64,000 bases of DNA, taken from assembly GCF_021390325.1 (NCBI RefSeq), contig NZ_JAJUWU010000006.1:124001-188000 (forward strand). The letters are read 5' to 3'. The first letter of the stretch is position 1. Each line of letters opens with the position of its first letter. Under the pieces are notes generated by a model. The model was not told where the DNA came from. It did not search any database and worked only from the letters and a program-made list of their open reading frames with translations. The stretch comes from Jiella avicenniae (GTDB taxonomy: Bacteria; Pseudomonadota; Alphaproteobacteria; Rhizobiales; Rhizobiaceae). Positions 38,386-52,188 of the stretch are shown one piece after another. Made by a program: the position numbers and the translations under genes.

Positions 38386-38389
<4 letters not shown>
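38054..38389 (+). CDS. sdhE: Succinate dehydrogenase assembly factor SdhE
   Basis: A 111-residue helical protein that promotes covalent FAD attachment to SdhA. The conserved motif appears as FRSWHRGIREMDLVLGQFAD, with the RGxxE core (RGIRE), then YELLMEAQDRDIFSWLTG. The length is standard. The stop overlaps the GTG start of mfd by four bases, so the two are probably co-translated. Confidence 0.93.
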
Positions 38390-41898
<3,509 letters not shown>

Positions 41899-41997
41899 GG
41901 GAGGGCGCCGAGGGCCTCGCCATCGTATCGGGGAGACCGCGATGCCTTGCGGCGGCGGCGGCCTTTCCGTGCAAGTCCCGCCTGGGCGCAGGCGGCG

Positions 41998-42441
41998 TCA
42001 CCCGGCCTTGTCGAGATAAGCTGCCGTCACCGCCTGCGCAGGCGTGCCTGCGGATGGTGTGGGCACGCTCGTCACGGGCACCCCGCCGAAGCCCTCGACG
42101 ATGAGCAGCGAGGTCTGCGAGGCGAGGGTTTCGAGGGCAATGAAATTGCGGATCGCCAGATAGTCGGCCAGCGTCTCCTGTACCGTCGCGCGCAGGCCCT
42201 CGATGTAGTCCTCGTCGATCTTTCCGGTGACGCCGTTCGCCGCCCCCGGAAAGGCGGTGGCGGGGGCCGCGCCGACGGTGGCGGCGGTCCGGTCGACGAG
42301 CCCCCCGGTGATCCGGTCGCCGCCGCTCATCGCGGGATCGGCGCTCTGCGGCGGGGCGGCGCCGGGCCGATCCGGCATGGCGCCGGGAAGTCTCGCGGGC
42401 GGCTCGGGACGAGGCGGCAGGGCGGCTGTTGTGACGGACAT
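41998..42441 (-). CDS. Unknown small protein, paralogue of the next gene
   Basis: A 147-residue protein I do not recognise. The first 65 residues are Pro/Ala/Gly-rich and probably disordered. The rest has KIDEDYIEGLRATVQETLAD then LAIRNFIALETLASQTSLLI, then a Pro/Ser linker and AQAVTAAYLDKAG. Its C-terminal half aligns with that of the gene at 42561, including the closing A-V-x-x-A-Y ending. GGAGG lies nine bases upstream of the ATG. There is no signal peptide. It lies downstream of a chemoreceptor gene on the same strand, but with a terminator between. Confidence 0.6.
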   Translation of the reverse strand: MSVTTAALPPRPEPPARLPGAMPDRPGAAPPQSADPAMSGGDRITGGLVDRTAATVGAAPATAFPGAANGVTGKIDEDYIEGLRATVQETLADYLAIRNFIALETLASQTSLLIVEGFGGVPVTSVPTPSAGTPAQAVTAAYLDKAG

Positions 42442-42560
42442 CGGGCAAGGCCTCCGGGGGCGGGGCGAGACTTGCCGTGATCCTGCTCTTCCATTTCTTT
42501 GTGCGGATTATCGATCGATAGCACAATTTTAATCAACGATCGGTCATCGGCCCGCGAATC

Positions 42561-42995
42561 TCATCCGCCGTCGCTGCGATAGGCCTCCCTTACCGCCGAC
42601 AACGCGGCGCTCGCCGGAGGGGCTTGCGAGACGGTGGCCGACATGGCTTCGCCGCTTCCGTCCGATGCTGCCATGGAAGAGATCGCCGCCTGCGCGGCAT
42701 AGGCGTCGATCGTGGTGCGGCTGCGCAGGGCGCGGGAGTGCTCGGCCCGCTCCGCAGCCTTTGCCATCAACTGCTCGATGAAGGCCTCGTTGATCGTCGG
42801 AGACCTGAGAGAGCCGGCGAGGGACGCGCGCAGTTCTTCCGGGATCTGCCGCAAAGTCCTGGCCGCCGGCGTGGCAGGTGAATCCGCGATCCTCGGCGTC
42901 GCGGCCGATGTCCTGGCAAGCGCGGTCGGCTCCAAGGAGGCCAGTGCGTTCGTCATGGTCACGTCGATGATTCCCGAATTCTTGCTTTCGGGCAT
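42561..42995 (-). CDS. Unknown small protein, paralogue of the previous gene
   Basis: A 144-residue protein without recognised domains. A disordered Ala/Thr-rich N-terminus is followed by TINEAFIEQLMAKAAERAEH and LRSRTTIDAYAAQAAISSM, then a linker and SAVREAYRSDGG. The same sequence layout occurs in the gene at 41998, so the pair probably arose by tandem duplication. The start is ambiguous between 42995 and an in-frame ATG at 42956, neither with a strong ribosome site. No membrane or export signal is seen. Confidence 0.55.
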   Translation of the reverse strand: MPESKNSGIIDVTMTNALASLEPTALARTSAATPRIADSPATPAARTLRQIPEELRASLAGSLRSPTINEAFIEQLMAKAAERAEHSRALRSRTTIDAYAAQAAISSMAASDGSGEAMSATVSQAPPASAALSAVREAYRSDGG

Positions 42996-43059
42996 ATTTG
43001 AACCGCAAGGTGTTGCGGCGAGCCTTTCGGCGTTCGGAAGATCTTATTCAATCTGTCGC

Positions 43060-43100
43060 GACACAAAAGAACACCAGCCAATCCGGGAGGATGGCTGGTG
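43060..43100 (-). terminator. Rho-independent terminator of the chemoreceptor gene
   Basis: On the minus strand CACCAGCCA pairs perfectly with TGGCTGGTG around an 11-base loop and is followed by TTCTTTTGTG. It lies about 110 bases after the chemoreceptor stop. Confidence 0.75.
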
Positions 43101-43209
43101 CGATAATGCCGGAACGGTCCGGACGTCTTCGGGGCTTCTTGGCCGCCGGACGCGGAGATTACGCCATCAGATGGCGGTGTACGATAGCGGGGGCGGGATC
43201 GTCGCCGTG

Positions 43210-44640
<1,431 letters not shown>

Positions 44641-44860
44641 CTAGCGGCGAACGGTCAAGAATTGGTTAGGGACGAACTGACCTTTCCTTCGGCGACGTCG
44701 GTCCCGCCGTGAAGCGCCGATGTCCGTCGGAGATGTCCGTCGAAAGGTCTTCGGACCTGCAATGGCGTGTGACATCGGGACCGAAACGGCCTATAGAGGC
44801 GCGCCTTCCGAGCCGGCGTCATCGCCGCGCTCCGCCATTCGCCCAGCTTTCGCGTGCGCC

Positions 44861-45757
44861 GTGCAGCGTTTCCTTCCCTTCTTCCCTGCGGTCTTCGTAC
44901 TGCTCTGGTCGACCGGTTTCATCGGCGCGCGCTACGCCATGCCCTATGCCGAGCCGTTCACCTTCCTGTCGATGCGCTACGGCCTGGCGCTGCTGCTGCT
45001 CGGAGGGATGGCCCTCGCGGCGCGGGCCCTGTGGCCGCAGCCGCGGCTCGCCATGCATGCGATGATCGCCGGCAGCCTCATTCACGGGGTCTATCTCGGC
45101 GGCGTCTTCTTCGCCGTCCGGCATGGGCTGAATGCCGGCGTCGCCGCGCTGATCGTCGGGCTGCAGCCGATCGTCACCGCGCTGATCGCCGCGCCGGCAC
45201 TCGGCGAGACGATCCGCCCGCGTCATGCGCTGGGGCTTTTCCTCGGCCTCGTCGGCGTCGCGCTGGTCATCCTGCCGAAGCTCGGCGCCGGTGGCGACTA
45301 TCACTTCGTCAACGTCGCGCCGGCCTGCCTCTCGGCGCTGGGCATCTCCATCGGCACGATCTGGCAGAAGCGTTTCGCCACCGGCATCGACGTCAGGACC
45401 GGGACGTTCTTCCAGTATCTCGGCGCCCTCGTTCCGACATTCGCGCTCGCCGCCTTCACCGAGACGATGGTGGTCGCGTGGAACGGCGAGGTGGTTTTCG
45501 CGCTGGTCTGGCTGACCGTCGTCCTGTCGATCGGCGCGATCTTCCTGATGATGATCCTGATCCGGGAAGGGGCCGTGTCGAAGGTCGCCTCGCTGATGTA
45601 TCTGACGCCGGGCGTCACCGCCGTGATGGCCTATCTCCTGTTCGGCGAGACGCTGACGCCGGTCCAACTCGGCGGGCTCGTTCTCGCCGGCGTCGGCGTC
45701 GCTGCCGCGATGGGCCGGGTCGGTCCCGGCCGGTCCCGGACCGAAGCGCGGCGCTGA
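44861..45757 (+). CDS. DMT-superfamily transporter (EamA type)
   Basis: A 298-residue protein with ten hydrophobic segments in two five-helix halves, as in EamA/RhaT permeases that export amino acids or metabolites. The first helix reads FFPAVFVLLWSTGFIGARYA and the second repeat ends near YLTPGVTAVMAYLLFGE. I chose the GTG at 44861 because it puts the first helix six residues from the N-terminus as in relatives, but it lacks a clear ribosome site; in-frame ATGs at 44720 and 44762 would add hydrophilic residues. The substrate is unknown. Confidence 0.8.
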   Translation: MQRFLPFFPAVFVLLWSTGFIGARYAMPYAEPFTFLSMRYGLALLLLGGMALAARALWPQPRLAMHAMIAGSLIHGVYLGGVFFAVRHGLNAGVAALIVGLQPIVTALIAAPALGETIRPRHALGLFLGLVGVALVILPKLGAGGDYHFVNVAPACLSALGISIGTIWQKRFATGIDVRTGTFFQYLGALVPTFALAAFTETMVVAWNGEVVFALVWLTVVLSIGAIFLMMILIREGAVSKVASLMYLTPGVTAVMAYLLFGETLTPVQLGGLVLAGVGVAAAMGRVGPGRSRTEARR

Positions 45758-45847
45758 CGCGTCGAGACGTCGCCGGGGTTCGATGAAATCGCCCGGGTCC
45801 TTATATGAGCCGCGAACGACCACGCACCTCCAAGCCGAAGGGACGGC

Positions 45848-46039
45848 ATGTCCAGTTTCTTGACCTATCTCGCCCTCGTGGTGATGATCGTCACCGCCGG
45901 GGTCCTGCTGGCGGGGCTGATCAACATGATGCGCGGCGGCTCGGGCAACACCTCGCAGAAGCTGATGCGCGCCCGCGTCATGCTCCAGGGTCTGGCGGTG
46001 ATCCTCATCGTCGGCGTGTTGCTGCTCGCCAAACACTGA
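45848..46039 (+). CDS. Twin transmembrane protein (HIG1-like)
   Basis: A 63-residue protein with two transmembrane helices (LTYLALVVMIVTAGVLLAGL and MLQGLAVILIVGVLLLAK) joined by NMMRGGSGNTSQKLMRARV. This is the small alphaproteobacterial twin-TM/HIG1 family; mitochondrial HIG1 proteins associate with respiratory complexes, but the bacterial role is not established. AAGGGAC precedes the ATG. cobO follows after 40 bases, a linkage common in Hyphomicrobiales. Confidence 0.85.
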   Translation: MSSFLTYLALVVMIVTAGVLLAGLINMMRGGSGNTSQKLMRARVMLQGLAVILIVGVLLLAKH

Positions 46040-46079
46040 TGCCGTCGGGCATTTCCACGCTATCGAGGGAGGCGGGTCC

Positions 46080-46652
46080 ATGGTCCGGCTGAACAGGATC
46101 TACACGCGCACCGGCGACAGGGGCGAAACCTCGCTCGGCAACGGCGAGCGTCGGTCGAAGGCCGATCTTCGGGTCGAGACTTACGGCACCGTCGACGAGC
46201 TGAACGCCGTCATCGGGCTTGCCCGGCTGCATGCGGACCCGGCCCTGGACGCGATGCTGGCGCGCATCCAGAACGAACTCTTCGATCTCGGCGCCGAACT
46301 CGCAACGCCCGACACCGGCAGGAAGCTTGAATTCGAGCCGCTGAAGGTCGTCGATACGCAGGTCGAGCGGATCGAGGCCGAGATCGACGCGATGAACGCC
46401 CGGCTGTCGCCGCTGAAGTCCTTCGTCCTGCCGGCCGGCTCGCCCGCTGCCGCCCATCTCCACCTCGCGCGCACGGTGGCGCGGCGCGCCGAACGGCTGA
46501 TGATCGCGCTGGCCGCCAAAGAGGGCGAGCCGGTCGCCGACACCGCCATCCGCTACGTCAATCGGCTGTCCGACCACCTCTTCGTCGCCGCGCGCATCGC
46601 CAATGACGAGGGCAGGGGGGACGTTCTGTGGGTGCCGGGTGGCAGTCGGTAG
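46080..46652 (+). CDS. Corrinoid adenosyltransferase, PduO type
   Basis: It transfers adenosine from ATP to cob(I)alamin, giving adenosylcobalamin. The 190-residue protein starts MVRLNRIYTRTGDRGETSLG, with the ATP-binding TRTGDRGET, then YGTVDELNAVIGLAR and the C-terminal RYVNRLSDHLFVAARIAN, all PduO-type signatures. It would supply the cofactor for the B12-dependent ribonucleotide reductase at the left edge. In many related genomes etfBA follows directly; here an unknown gene is interposed. Confidence 0.95.
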   Translation: MVRLNRIYTRTGDRGETSLGNGERRSKADLRVETYGTVDELNAVIGLARLHADPALDAMLARIQNELFDLGAELATPDTGRKLEFEPLKVVDTQVERIEAEIDAMNARLSPLKSFVLPAGSPAAAHLHLARTVARRAERLMIALAAKEGEPVADTAIRYVNRLSDHLFVAARIANDEGRGDVLWVPGGSR

Positions 46653-46767
46653 GTATGTCTCTGCTATCTGTGGTTATCCGTCGTGACGCTTCGATACAAT
46701 TATAGATTGACTCGCCAGGGAGCTTCTTCGATCATCGCCAAGGATCTCTCGTGATGGCGACAGGCAG

Positions 46768-47772
46768 ATGGCTCAGGACGTGTCCTTCGGCATGCTCGAA
46801 ACGCCCATACGGGCGGAGGACGCGCATCGGTGCTTCTTCACCGATCCCGGCGATCGGCGCATCGACGCCTTCCGCAGCCTGAACGCCTTCGGGCGCGGAA
46901 GCGAGATCCTTCGCCCCGGGCAGCTGCTGGTCGTTCCCCACGACGTCACCGCTTCCGCCGCGGAGGAAACCAGCCTTCGTTCCCTCGCCGAGGGTGCCCG
47001 TCGCGCGTCGCCTGCCACAGCCTCGCCGATCCAGGCGAAGCGATTTAACGAAGAGTTCGATTTTATCGATTTTCTGACCTCGAATCGCGAGGCGATCGGC
47101 ATCACCGGAACGGAGATCGGCGGGCTCCACGACTATCTCGAAAAGCGCGTCAAGCTGATCGAAGGCGATCTGAAGAAGCTCGACGACGGATACCGGGCAG
47201 CACTGAAGCGCGGGCTGCCTCTCAATTCGGCCGAGGCAAAGGCGCTGCGCCGGCCAGTCGAGGAAGCGCTGCAGCGACAGATCAACGGGTTTTCGCGCAG
47301 GCACATCCTCAGGAACAGCGGGGCGACGACGATCAAGAAGGGGCTCGGCATCAGCCACAAGAGCATCGCCAAGTCCTATCGCCTCCATGGCGATCAGGCC
47401 CGCAACAAGGCGATCGACGAAGCCGTGGAGCGAAGCGCGGCATTCGCGTCGAAGCTCAAGCCCATTGGAACTGTCGGAAAGATTCTTGACGCCGGTGCAA
47501 TCGTCGGCGCGGTCAATGCCGGCTACGAGAAGGATGGCGTCGGCGGGGCGGTCGCGGCAGGTGGCAAGTCTGCGGCCGGCTTCCTGGGCGCGCGTGCCGG
47601 TTCAGCACTGGCGGCCGCTCTTCTCGTCGGCGTCGGGACGGGAGGCGTCGGGTTCGTGGTGATGGGCCTGGGGATCGTCGCTGGCAGCATTGCCGGCGGC
47701 GCCGTTGCCGAAGGTCTCTATGACGTCGCAACCGATGGCCTTGGCGAGATGATCGCCCGCGTCGCCGAGTGA
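46768..47772 (+). CDS. Unknown protein with LysM-like N-terminus and glycine-zipper C-terminus
   Basis: A 334-residue protein I cannot name. Residues about 36–57 (FRSLNAFGRGSEILRPGQ then LLVVP) resemble a LysM carbohydrate-binding motif, suggesting a peptidoglycan contact. The middle (about 80–230) is helical and charged. The last third (about 232–325) is Gly/Ala-rich and hydrophobic with repeated G-x-x-x-G spacing (AGAIVGAVNAGYEKDGVGGA, VGVGTGGVGFVVMGLGIVAG), like glycine-zipper pores or phage and secretion-system effectors. There is no signal peptide and no adjacent immunity gene is obvious. It breaks the usual cobO–etfB linkage. Effector or bacteriocin function is inference. Confidence 0.6.
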   Translation: MAQDVSFGMLETPIRAEDAHRCFFTDPGDRRIDAFRSLNAFGRGSEILRPGQLLVVPHDVTASAAEETSLRSLAEGARRASPATASPIQAKRFNEEFDFIDFLTSNREAIGITGTEIGGLHDYLEKRVKLIEGDLKKLDDGYRAALKRGLPLNSAEAKALRRPVEEALQRQINGFSRRHILRNSGATTIKKGLGISHKSIAKSYRLHGDQARNKAIDEAVERSAAFASKLKPIGTVGKILDAGAIVGAVNAGYEKDGVGGAVAAGGKSAAGFLGARAGSALAAALLVGVGTGGVGFVVMGLGIVAGSIAGGAVAEGLYDVATDGLGEMIARVAE

Positions 47773-48034
47773 ACGCCGCTTCGCAGAAGCCGCTCGCCAT
47801 GGAAGGCCGACCAAAGCAGGCAGGCGACATGCCAGGTCTCTGCTGTCCCGGTTGACGGACGCCCTCTTTCCACCGATCCCTTTTGCGCGATTTCTTCCCC
47901 GATCGCCCTAACTGGACCGATTCAAACCTTCCCGGCACGCCACTCCAGGCGCTTGCCAAGCGGTACCCCTTTGCGCGAAGAGTGCCGCTACAAAATCGTC
48001 GCATGAATGACAGCTCGAAGGAGAGTAACCGCCC

Positions 48035-48784
48035 ATGAAAGTTCTCGTCGCCGTGAAGCGGGTGGTCGACTACAACGTGAAGATCCGGGTCAAGTCGGAT
48101 GGTTCGGGCGTCGAACTCGCCAACGTCAAGATGTCGATGAACCCGTTCGACGAGATCGCCGTCGAGGAGGCGATCCGTCTGAAGGAAGCGGGAACGGCGA
48201 GCGAGGTGATCGCCGTCTCGGTCGGCCCGCAGCAGGCCCAGGAGACGATCCGCACCGCGCTCGCCATGGGCGCCGACCGCGGCATCCTAGTGAAGACCGA
48301 CCAGCCGACGGAGCCGCTCGCCGTCGCCAAGATCCTGAAGGGCGTCGTCGAGGCGGAAAGCCCGGACCTCGTCATCCTCGGCAAGCAGGCCATCGACGAC
48401 GACTGCAACCAGACCGGCCAGATGCTCGCCGCGCTGCTCGGCTGGAGCCAGGGCACCTTCGCCAACGAGGTCGCGCTTTCGGACGGCCGCGCCAAGGTGA
48501 CGCGCGAGGTGGACGGTGGCCTCGAGACGATCGACCTGAAGATGCCGGCGGTGGTGACCACCGATCTCAGGCTCAACGAGCCGCGCTACGCCTCGCTGCC
48601 GAACATCATGAAGGCGAAGAAGAAGCCGATCGACGAGAAGAGCCCGGACGATTTCGGCGTCGACGTCTCGCCCCGCCTCGAGATCGTCAAGACCGAGGAG
48701 CCGAAGGGCCGCCAGGCCGGCGTCAAGGTCGCGTCCGTCGACGAACTCCTCGACAAGCTGAAGAACGAAGCCGGCATTCTCTGA
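48035..48784 (+). CDS. etfB: Electron transfer flavoprotein, beta subunit
   Basis: The 249-residue subunit starts [20 protein letters not shown] and contains the AMP-binding region with [20 protein letters not shown] and the conserved [10 protein letters not shown]. With EtfA it accepts electrons from acyl-CoA and other dehydrogenases and passes them to the quinone pool. AAGGAG lies about eight bases upstream. etfA follows 145 bases downstream and hbd is next, forming a fatty-acid/PHB-related group. Confidence 0.96.
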   Translation: MKVLVAVKRVVDYNVKIRVKSDGSGVELANVKMSMNPFDEIAVEEAIRLKEAGTASEVIAVSVGPQQAQETIRTALAMGADRGILVKTDQPTEPLAVAKILKGVVEAESPDLVILGKQAIDDDCNQTGQMLAALLGWSQGTFANEVALSDGRAKVTREVDGGLETIDLKMPAVVTTDLRLNEPRYASLPNIMKAKKKPIDEKSPDDFGVDVSPRLEIVKTEEPKGRQAGVKVASVDELLDKLKNEAGIL

Positions 48785-48929
48785 CCAGACGACCGGGCGG
48801 CCCGCCCGTCAGCAGGATCGCCCGCGTCCCGGGCGGAGGCTTTCTCCGAAGCGGACGAAGCCGAACTCAATGGAGCGCCCGACGAACTCCCGAAGGGATG
48901 GAGAGACCGGGCCAGCCGAGGAAACCCAG

Positions 48930-49859
48930 ATGACCACCCTCCTGATCGCCGAACACGACAATGCCAGCCTGTCCGAGCAGACCGCCAAGGCGCTCGCCGC
49001 CGCCGCCAGGCTCGGCGGCGAGGTGCATGTGCTGGTCGCCGGGCAGGGCGTCGGCACGGCCGCCGAGGCGGCCGGCAAGCTGGACGGCGTCGCCAAGGTG
49101 CTCGCCGCCGACGACGCGGCCTATGCCCACCAACTCGCCGAGCCGCTCGCCGATCTCGTCGTCGAGCTCGCGGGCGACTACGAGGCGATCGTCTTCGCCG
49201 CCACGACCACCGGCAAGAACGTCGCCCCGCGCGTCGCGGCGCTTCTCGACGTCATGCAGATCTCCGACGTCACCGCCGTCGTCGCTCCCGACACCTTCGA
49301 GCGGCCGATCTATGCCGGCAATGCCGTGCAGACGGTGAAGTCGAAGGACGCCAAGAAGGTCGTCACCGTCCGCACCTCGGCTTTCCAGGCGGTGGGCGAG
49401 GGCGGCGCGGCCGCGGTGGAGAGCGTGGCCGGTGTCGGCGATCCGGGCCTGTCCGCATTCGTCGAGGAAAAGCTCGCCCATTCGGAGCGACCGGAGCTTT
49501 CGGCGGCGAAGATCATCCTGTCGGGCGGCCGGGCGCTCGGCTCCAAGGAAAAGTTCGACGAGTTCATCCTGCCGCTCGCCGACAAGCTGGGCGCCGCGGT
49601 CGGTGCCTCGCGCGCCGCCGTCGATGCCGGCTATGCGCCGAACGACTGGCAGGTCGGCCAGACCGGCAAGGTGGTGGCGCCCGAACTCTACATCGCCGCC
49701 GGCATTTCCGGCGCGATCCAGCATCTCGCCGGCATGAAGGATTCCAAGGTCATCGTCGCCATCAACAAGGACGAGGAGGCGCCGATCTTCCAGGTCGCCG
49801 ACTACGGCCTCGTCGGCGACCTGTTCCAGATCCTGCCGGAGATGAAGGACAAGCTCTGA
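48930..49859 (+). CDS. etfA: Electron transfer flavoprotein, alpha subunit
   Basis: A 309-residue FAD-binding subunit. The N-terminus is [20 protein letters not shown]; the FAD domain has [35 protein letters not shown] and [18 protein letters not shown], all family signatures. The ATG at 48930 follows GAGG and matches relatives; an in-frame ATG 60 bases upstream adds non-homologous residues. Its partner etfB lies just upstream. Confidence 0.96.
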   Translation: MTTLLIAEHDNASLSEQTAKALAAAARLGGEVHVLVAGQGVGTAAEAAGKLDGVAKVLAADDAAYAHQLAEPLADLVVELAGDYEAIVFAATTTGKNVAPRVAALLDVMQISDVTAVVAPDTFERPIYAGNAVQTVKSKDAKKVVTVRTSAFQAVGEGGAAAVESVAGVGDPGLSAFVEEKLAHSERPELSAAKIILSGGRALGSKEKFDEFILPLADKLGAAVGASRAAVDAGYAPNDWQVGQTGKVVAPELYIAAGISGAIQHLAGMKDSKVIVAINKDEEAPIFQVADYGLVGDLFQILPEMKDKL

Positions 49860-49937
49860 GACGACGGATCGCTTGATCCGCAGTCTCCGAAGGCTTATGC
49901 TGCAGTGCAGCAATAATCGGCGATGGGAGAGCGCGCG

Positions 49938-50819
49938 ATGACGGGTGAGATCAGGACGGTCGGTGTGATCGGGGCCGGCCAGATGGGGGCGGGCATCGCC
50001 CATGTCGCGGCGCTCGCCGGCTTCGACGTCAAGCTCTACGACATCGCCGAGGACCGGGTCGCCGCGGGCAGGCAGCGCATCGAGAAGTCGATGGGCCGGC
50101 AGCTCGCCTCGGAGAAGATCACCGAGGCGGACCAGGCCGACGCGCTGTCGCGCATTTCCGGCACGGTCGAGGTGAAGGATCTCGGCGACCGCGACCTCGT
50201 CATCGAGGCGGCGACCGAGGACGAGGCGGTCAAGCGCAAGATCTATCGGGAGGTCTGCCCGCATCTGAAGCCCGAGGCGATGCTGGCGACGAACACCTCG
50301 TCGATCTCGATCACCAGGCTCGCCGCCGCCACCGACCGGCCGGAACGCTTCATGGGCATCCACTTCATGAACCCGGTGCCGGTGATGAAGCTGGTCGAGC
50401 TGGTCCGCGGCATCGCCACGGAAGAAGAAACCTTCGAGGCGGCCAAGGTCTTCGTCGGCGCGCTCGACAAGACGATCACCATCTCGGAGGATTTTCCGGC
50501 CTTCATCGTCAACCGCATCCTCCTGCCGATGATCAACGAGGCGATCTACACGCTCTACGAAGGCGTCGGCTCGGTGACCTCGATCGACACGGCAATGAAG
50601 CTCGGCGCCAACCATCCCATGGGTCCGCTGCAGCTCGCCGACTTCATCGGCCTCGACACCTGCCTGTCGATCATGCAGGTGCTGCATGACGGGCTGGCCG
50701 ATTCCAAATATCGCCCGTGCCCGCTGCTGGTGAAATATGTCGAGGCCGGCTGGCTCGGCCGCAAGGCCGGCCGGGGCTTCTACGACTATCGCGGCGAGGA
50801 GCCGGTGCCGACGCGTTAG
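49938..50819 (+). CDS. hbd: 3-hydroxybutyryl-CoA dehydrogenase
   Basis: It oxidises or forms 3-hydroxyacyl-CoA with NAD(P). The 293-residue protein has the Rossmann motif VGVIGAGQMGAGIAHVAA near its start, TNTSSISITRLA, the HFMNPVPVMKLVE catalytic His region and the C-terminal dimerisation domain ending GRKAGRGFYDYRG. GGGAG sits eight bases before the ATG at 49938, which I prefer to an ATG five codons upstream. It follows etfBA by 78 bases. Confidence 0.94.
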   Translation: MTGEIRTVGVIGAGQMGAGIAHVAALAGFDVKLYDIAEDRVAAGRQRIEKSMGRQLASEKITEADQADALSRISGTVEVKDLGDRDLVIEAATEDEAVKRKIYREVCPHLKPEAMLATNTSSISITRLAAATDRPERFMGIHFMNPVPVMKLVELVRGIATEEETFEAAKVFVGALDKTITISEDFPAFIVNRILLPMINEAIYTLYEGVGSVTSIDTAMKLGANHPMGPLQLADFIGLDTCLSIMQVLHDGLADSKYRPCPLLVKYVEAGWLGRKAGRGFYDYRGEEPVPTR

Positions 50820-50830
50820 CGGCCGACGTT

Positions 50831-51235
50831 TTACGGAGCGGCCAGGAGATCGACGGCGTATCCCTGCGCCGCGAGGAGCGACGCGGCCTTCCGGTCGAAT
50901 GTCGCGAAGACCTCGCCGCCGAGATTTCGGCCTTCGAAGGCGATGACGCCATCGGCGAAGTCGCCGCCACGATCGATCATGGCGAGGCCGGCATCGACGG
51001 CGTCGCGGTCGCACACGACCTTGGGGTCGGATCTCAGCGAGATGATCGCCGCCTTGAGTTCATCGGAGGTCGCCTTGTAGCGTCTGCTCAAGGTCCAGGC
51101 GATCTCGCAGAAGGTTGGGAGCGCGATTGCGATCGACGTCGCGCGCCGAAGAAGATCCGAGGCCGCTTTTGCCTGACCCGGATCGTCTCCGATCAAGCTT
51201 CGGATGATGACGTTGGTATCGGCAACGATCTTCAC
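50831..51235 (-). CDS. PIN-domain ribonuclease toxin, VapC-like
   Basis: A 134-residue PIN protein, the toxin half of a type II toxin–antitoxin pair. Acidic active-site residues are visible: Asp6 in VADTNVIIRSLIGD, Glu44 in TFCEIAW, Asp92/Asp95 in RGGDFADGVIA and Asp114 in ATFDRKA. It would cleave RNA such as tRNA when free. The start is GTG at 51235, overlapping the antitoxin stop by four bases (GTGA). No inactivating change is seen. Confidence 0.85.
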   Translation of the reverse strand: MKIVADTNVIIRSLIGDDPGQAKAASDLLRRATSIAIALPTFCEIAWTLSRRYKATSDELKAAIISLRSDPKVVCDRDAVDAGLAMIDRGGDFADGVIAFEGRNLGGEVFATFDRKAASLLAAQGYAVDLLAAP

Positions 51236-51516
51236 CGCCTGCCGGCCCAGCCGTCGGCAATGACGTCGTTCAGCTCCTCGATCGTCGGCGCCGGTCCATT
51301 GGCGAGATGATGGAGCATCCCGAACGTATCTTCGATGCGACCGCGCGGCCGTTCGTCGTTCCGGCTGCCCTCGGGCCGGGCGGCGCTGAGGCTGATCTTT
51401 CCACACGGATCAAGGTCTACATCGAGAGCCTCGCCCGGCTCGACGCCGAGATGCTCGAGCAGCTCAGGGCCGAGTGCCACCGCGCCGTCCTTCGTCACCG
51501 TCAGTGTGATGCTCAT
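51232..51516 (-). CDS. AbrB/MazE-type antitoxin, VapB-like
   Basis: A 94-residue antitoxin. Its first 45 residues form a SpoVT/AbrB-like DNA-binding domain (TLTVTKDGAVALGPELLEHL followed by GVEPGEALDVDL). The C-terminal part (GMLHHLANGPAPTIEELNDV) is the likely toxin-binding segment. It should repress its own operon with the toxin. The ATG at 51516 starts the AbrB fold; an in-frame ATG 66 bases upstream is unlikely. The stop overlaps the toxin start. Confidence 0.82.
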   Translation of the reverse strand: MSITLTVTKDGAVALGPELLEHLGVEPGEALDVDLDPCGKISLSAARPEGSRNDERPRGRIEDTFGMLHHLANGPAPTIEELNDVIADGWAGRR

Positions 51517-51666
51517 GACGCAATCTCCGAATGTCTTTGCAAAGATATGCGGTGATCCGCCGTGCGGCAACGTGTCGGACACGGGAAGGCGCGGCGCCTC
51601 GCCAGCCGCCGCGCCTCATCGTCTCGCCCGATCGTCTCCGGGCGGTATCGAGATGCGCGGTCGCCT

Positions 51667-52092
51667 TTACGCCAGCGTCAACCCGACGTCGACATTGCCG
51701 CGGGTGGCGTTGGAATAGGGGCAGACCTCGTGTGCGGCGGCAAGAAGTTTTTCCCCGGCTTCGCGGTCGAGGCCCGGAAGCGTCGCGGTGAGGTGGGCAG
51801 TGATGCCGTAGCCGCCTTCCGAGCGCGGGCCGAAGCCGATTTCGGCGGTGACCGTCGCGTTGGCCGGTACCTTGACGCCGACCTTGCCCGACACCGCCTT
51901 CATGGCGCCGAGGAAGCAGGCGGAGTAGCCGGCGGCAAAGAGCTTTTCGGGATTGGCGCCGACACCGCCGGGGCCGCCCATTTCCTTGGGTACGACGAGC
52001 TTGACGTCCACCGAGCCGTCGTCTGAGCGGGCGGTGCCGTCGCGGCCTCCAGTGGAGGTGGCGCTGGTCTTGTAGATGACGTCCACGGGCAT
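51667..52092 (-). CDS. ohr: Organic hydroperoxide resistance protein (Ohr/OsmC family)
   Basis: A 141-residue thiol peroxidase that reduces organic hydroperoxides. The two catalytic cysteines, Cys59 (GYSACFLGAM) and Cys124 (HEVCPYSNATRGN), are present, as is the Ohr-specific GANPEKLFAAGY. AAGGAGA lies about nine bases before the ATG. It is divergent from the OhrR-like regulator, with palindromic sites between, the classic ohr/ohrR arrangement. Confidence 0.95.
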   Translation of the reverse strand: MPVDVIYKTSATSTGGRDGTARSDDGSVDVKLVVPKEMGGPGGVGANPEKLFAAGYSACFLGAMKAVSGKVGVKVPANATVTAEIGFGPRSEGGYGITAHLTATLPGLDREAGEKLLAAAHEVCPYSNATRGNVDVGLTLA

Positions 52093-52116
52093 GGCATGCG
52101 TCTCCTTCGGTGTGGC

Positions 52117-52144
52117 GATATTGATTATCGCGATAAGTAATATC
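52117..52144. promoter_or_regulatory. OhrR operator candidate 1
   Basis: A 28-base imperfect palindrome with arms GATATT and AATATC around the perfect core TTATCGCGATAA (52125–52136). It lies 25 bases upstream of the ohr start, in the divergent ohr/ohrR promoter region. Confidence 0.65.
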
Positions 52145-52174
52145 TGGCCGCGCGAGGTAATTTCGGCCATAAAC

Positions 52175-52188
52175 ATTATCGTGATAAT
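52175..52188. promoter_or_regulatory. OhrR operator candidate 2
   Basis: ATTATCGTGATAAT, with arms ATTATC and GATAAT, matches the core of the first palindrome about 51 bases away centre to centre. Together they may allow OhrR to regulate both genes. Confidence 0.55.

Noticed and set aside
46040-46080. A cobalamin riboswitch before the PduO-type adenosyltransferase gene
   Set aside because: The gap is only 40 bases, too short, and no B12-box-like sequence is visible there or upstream of nrdJ.
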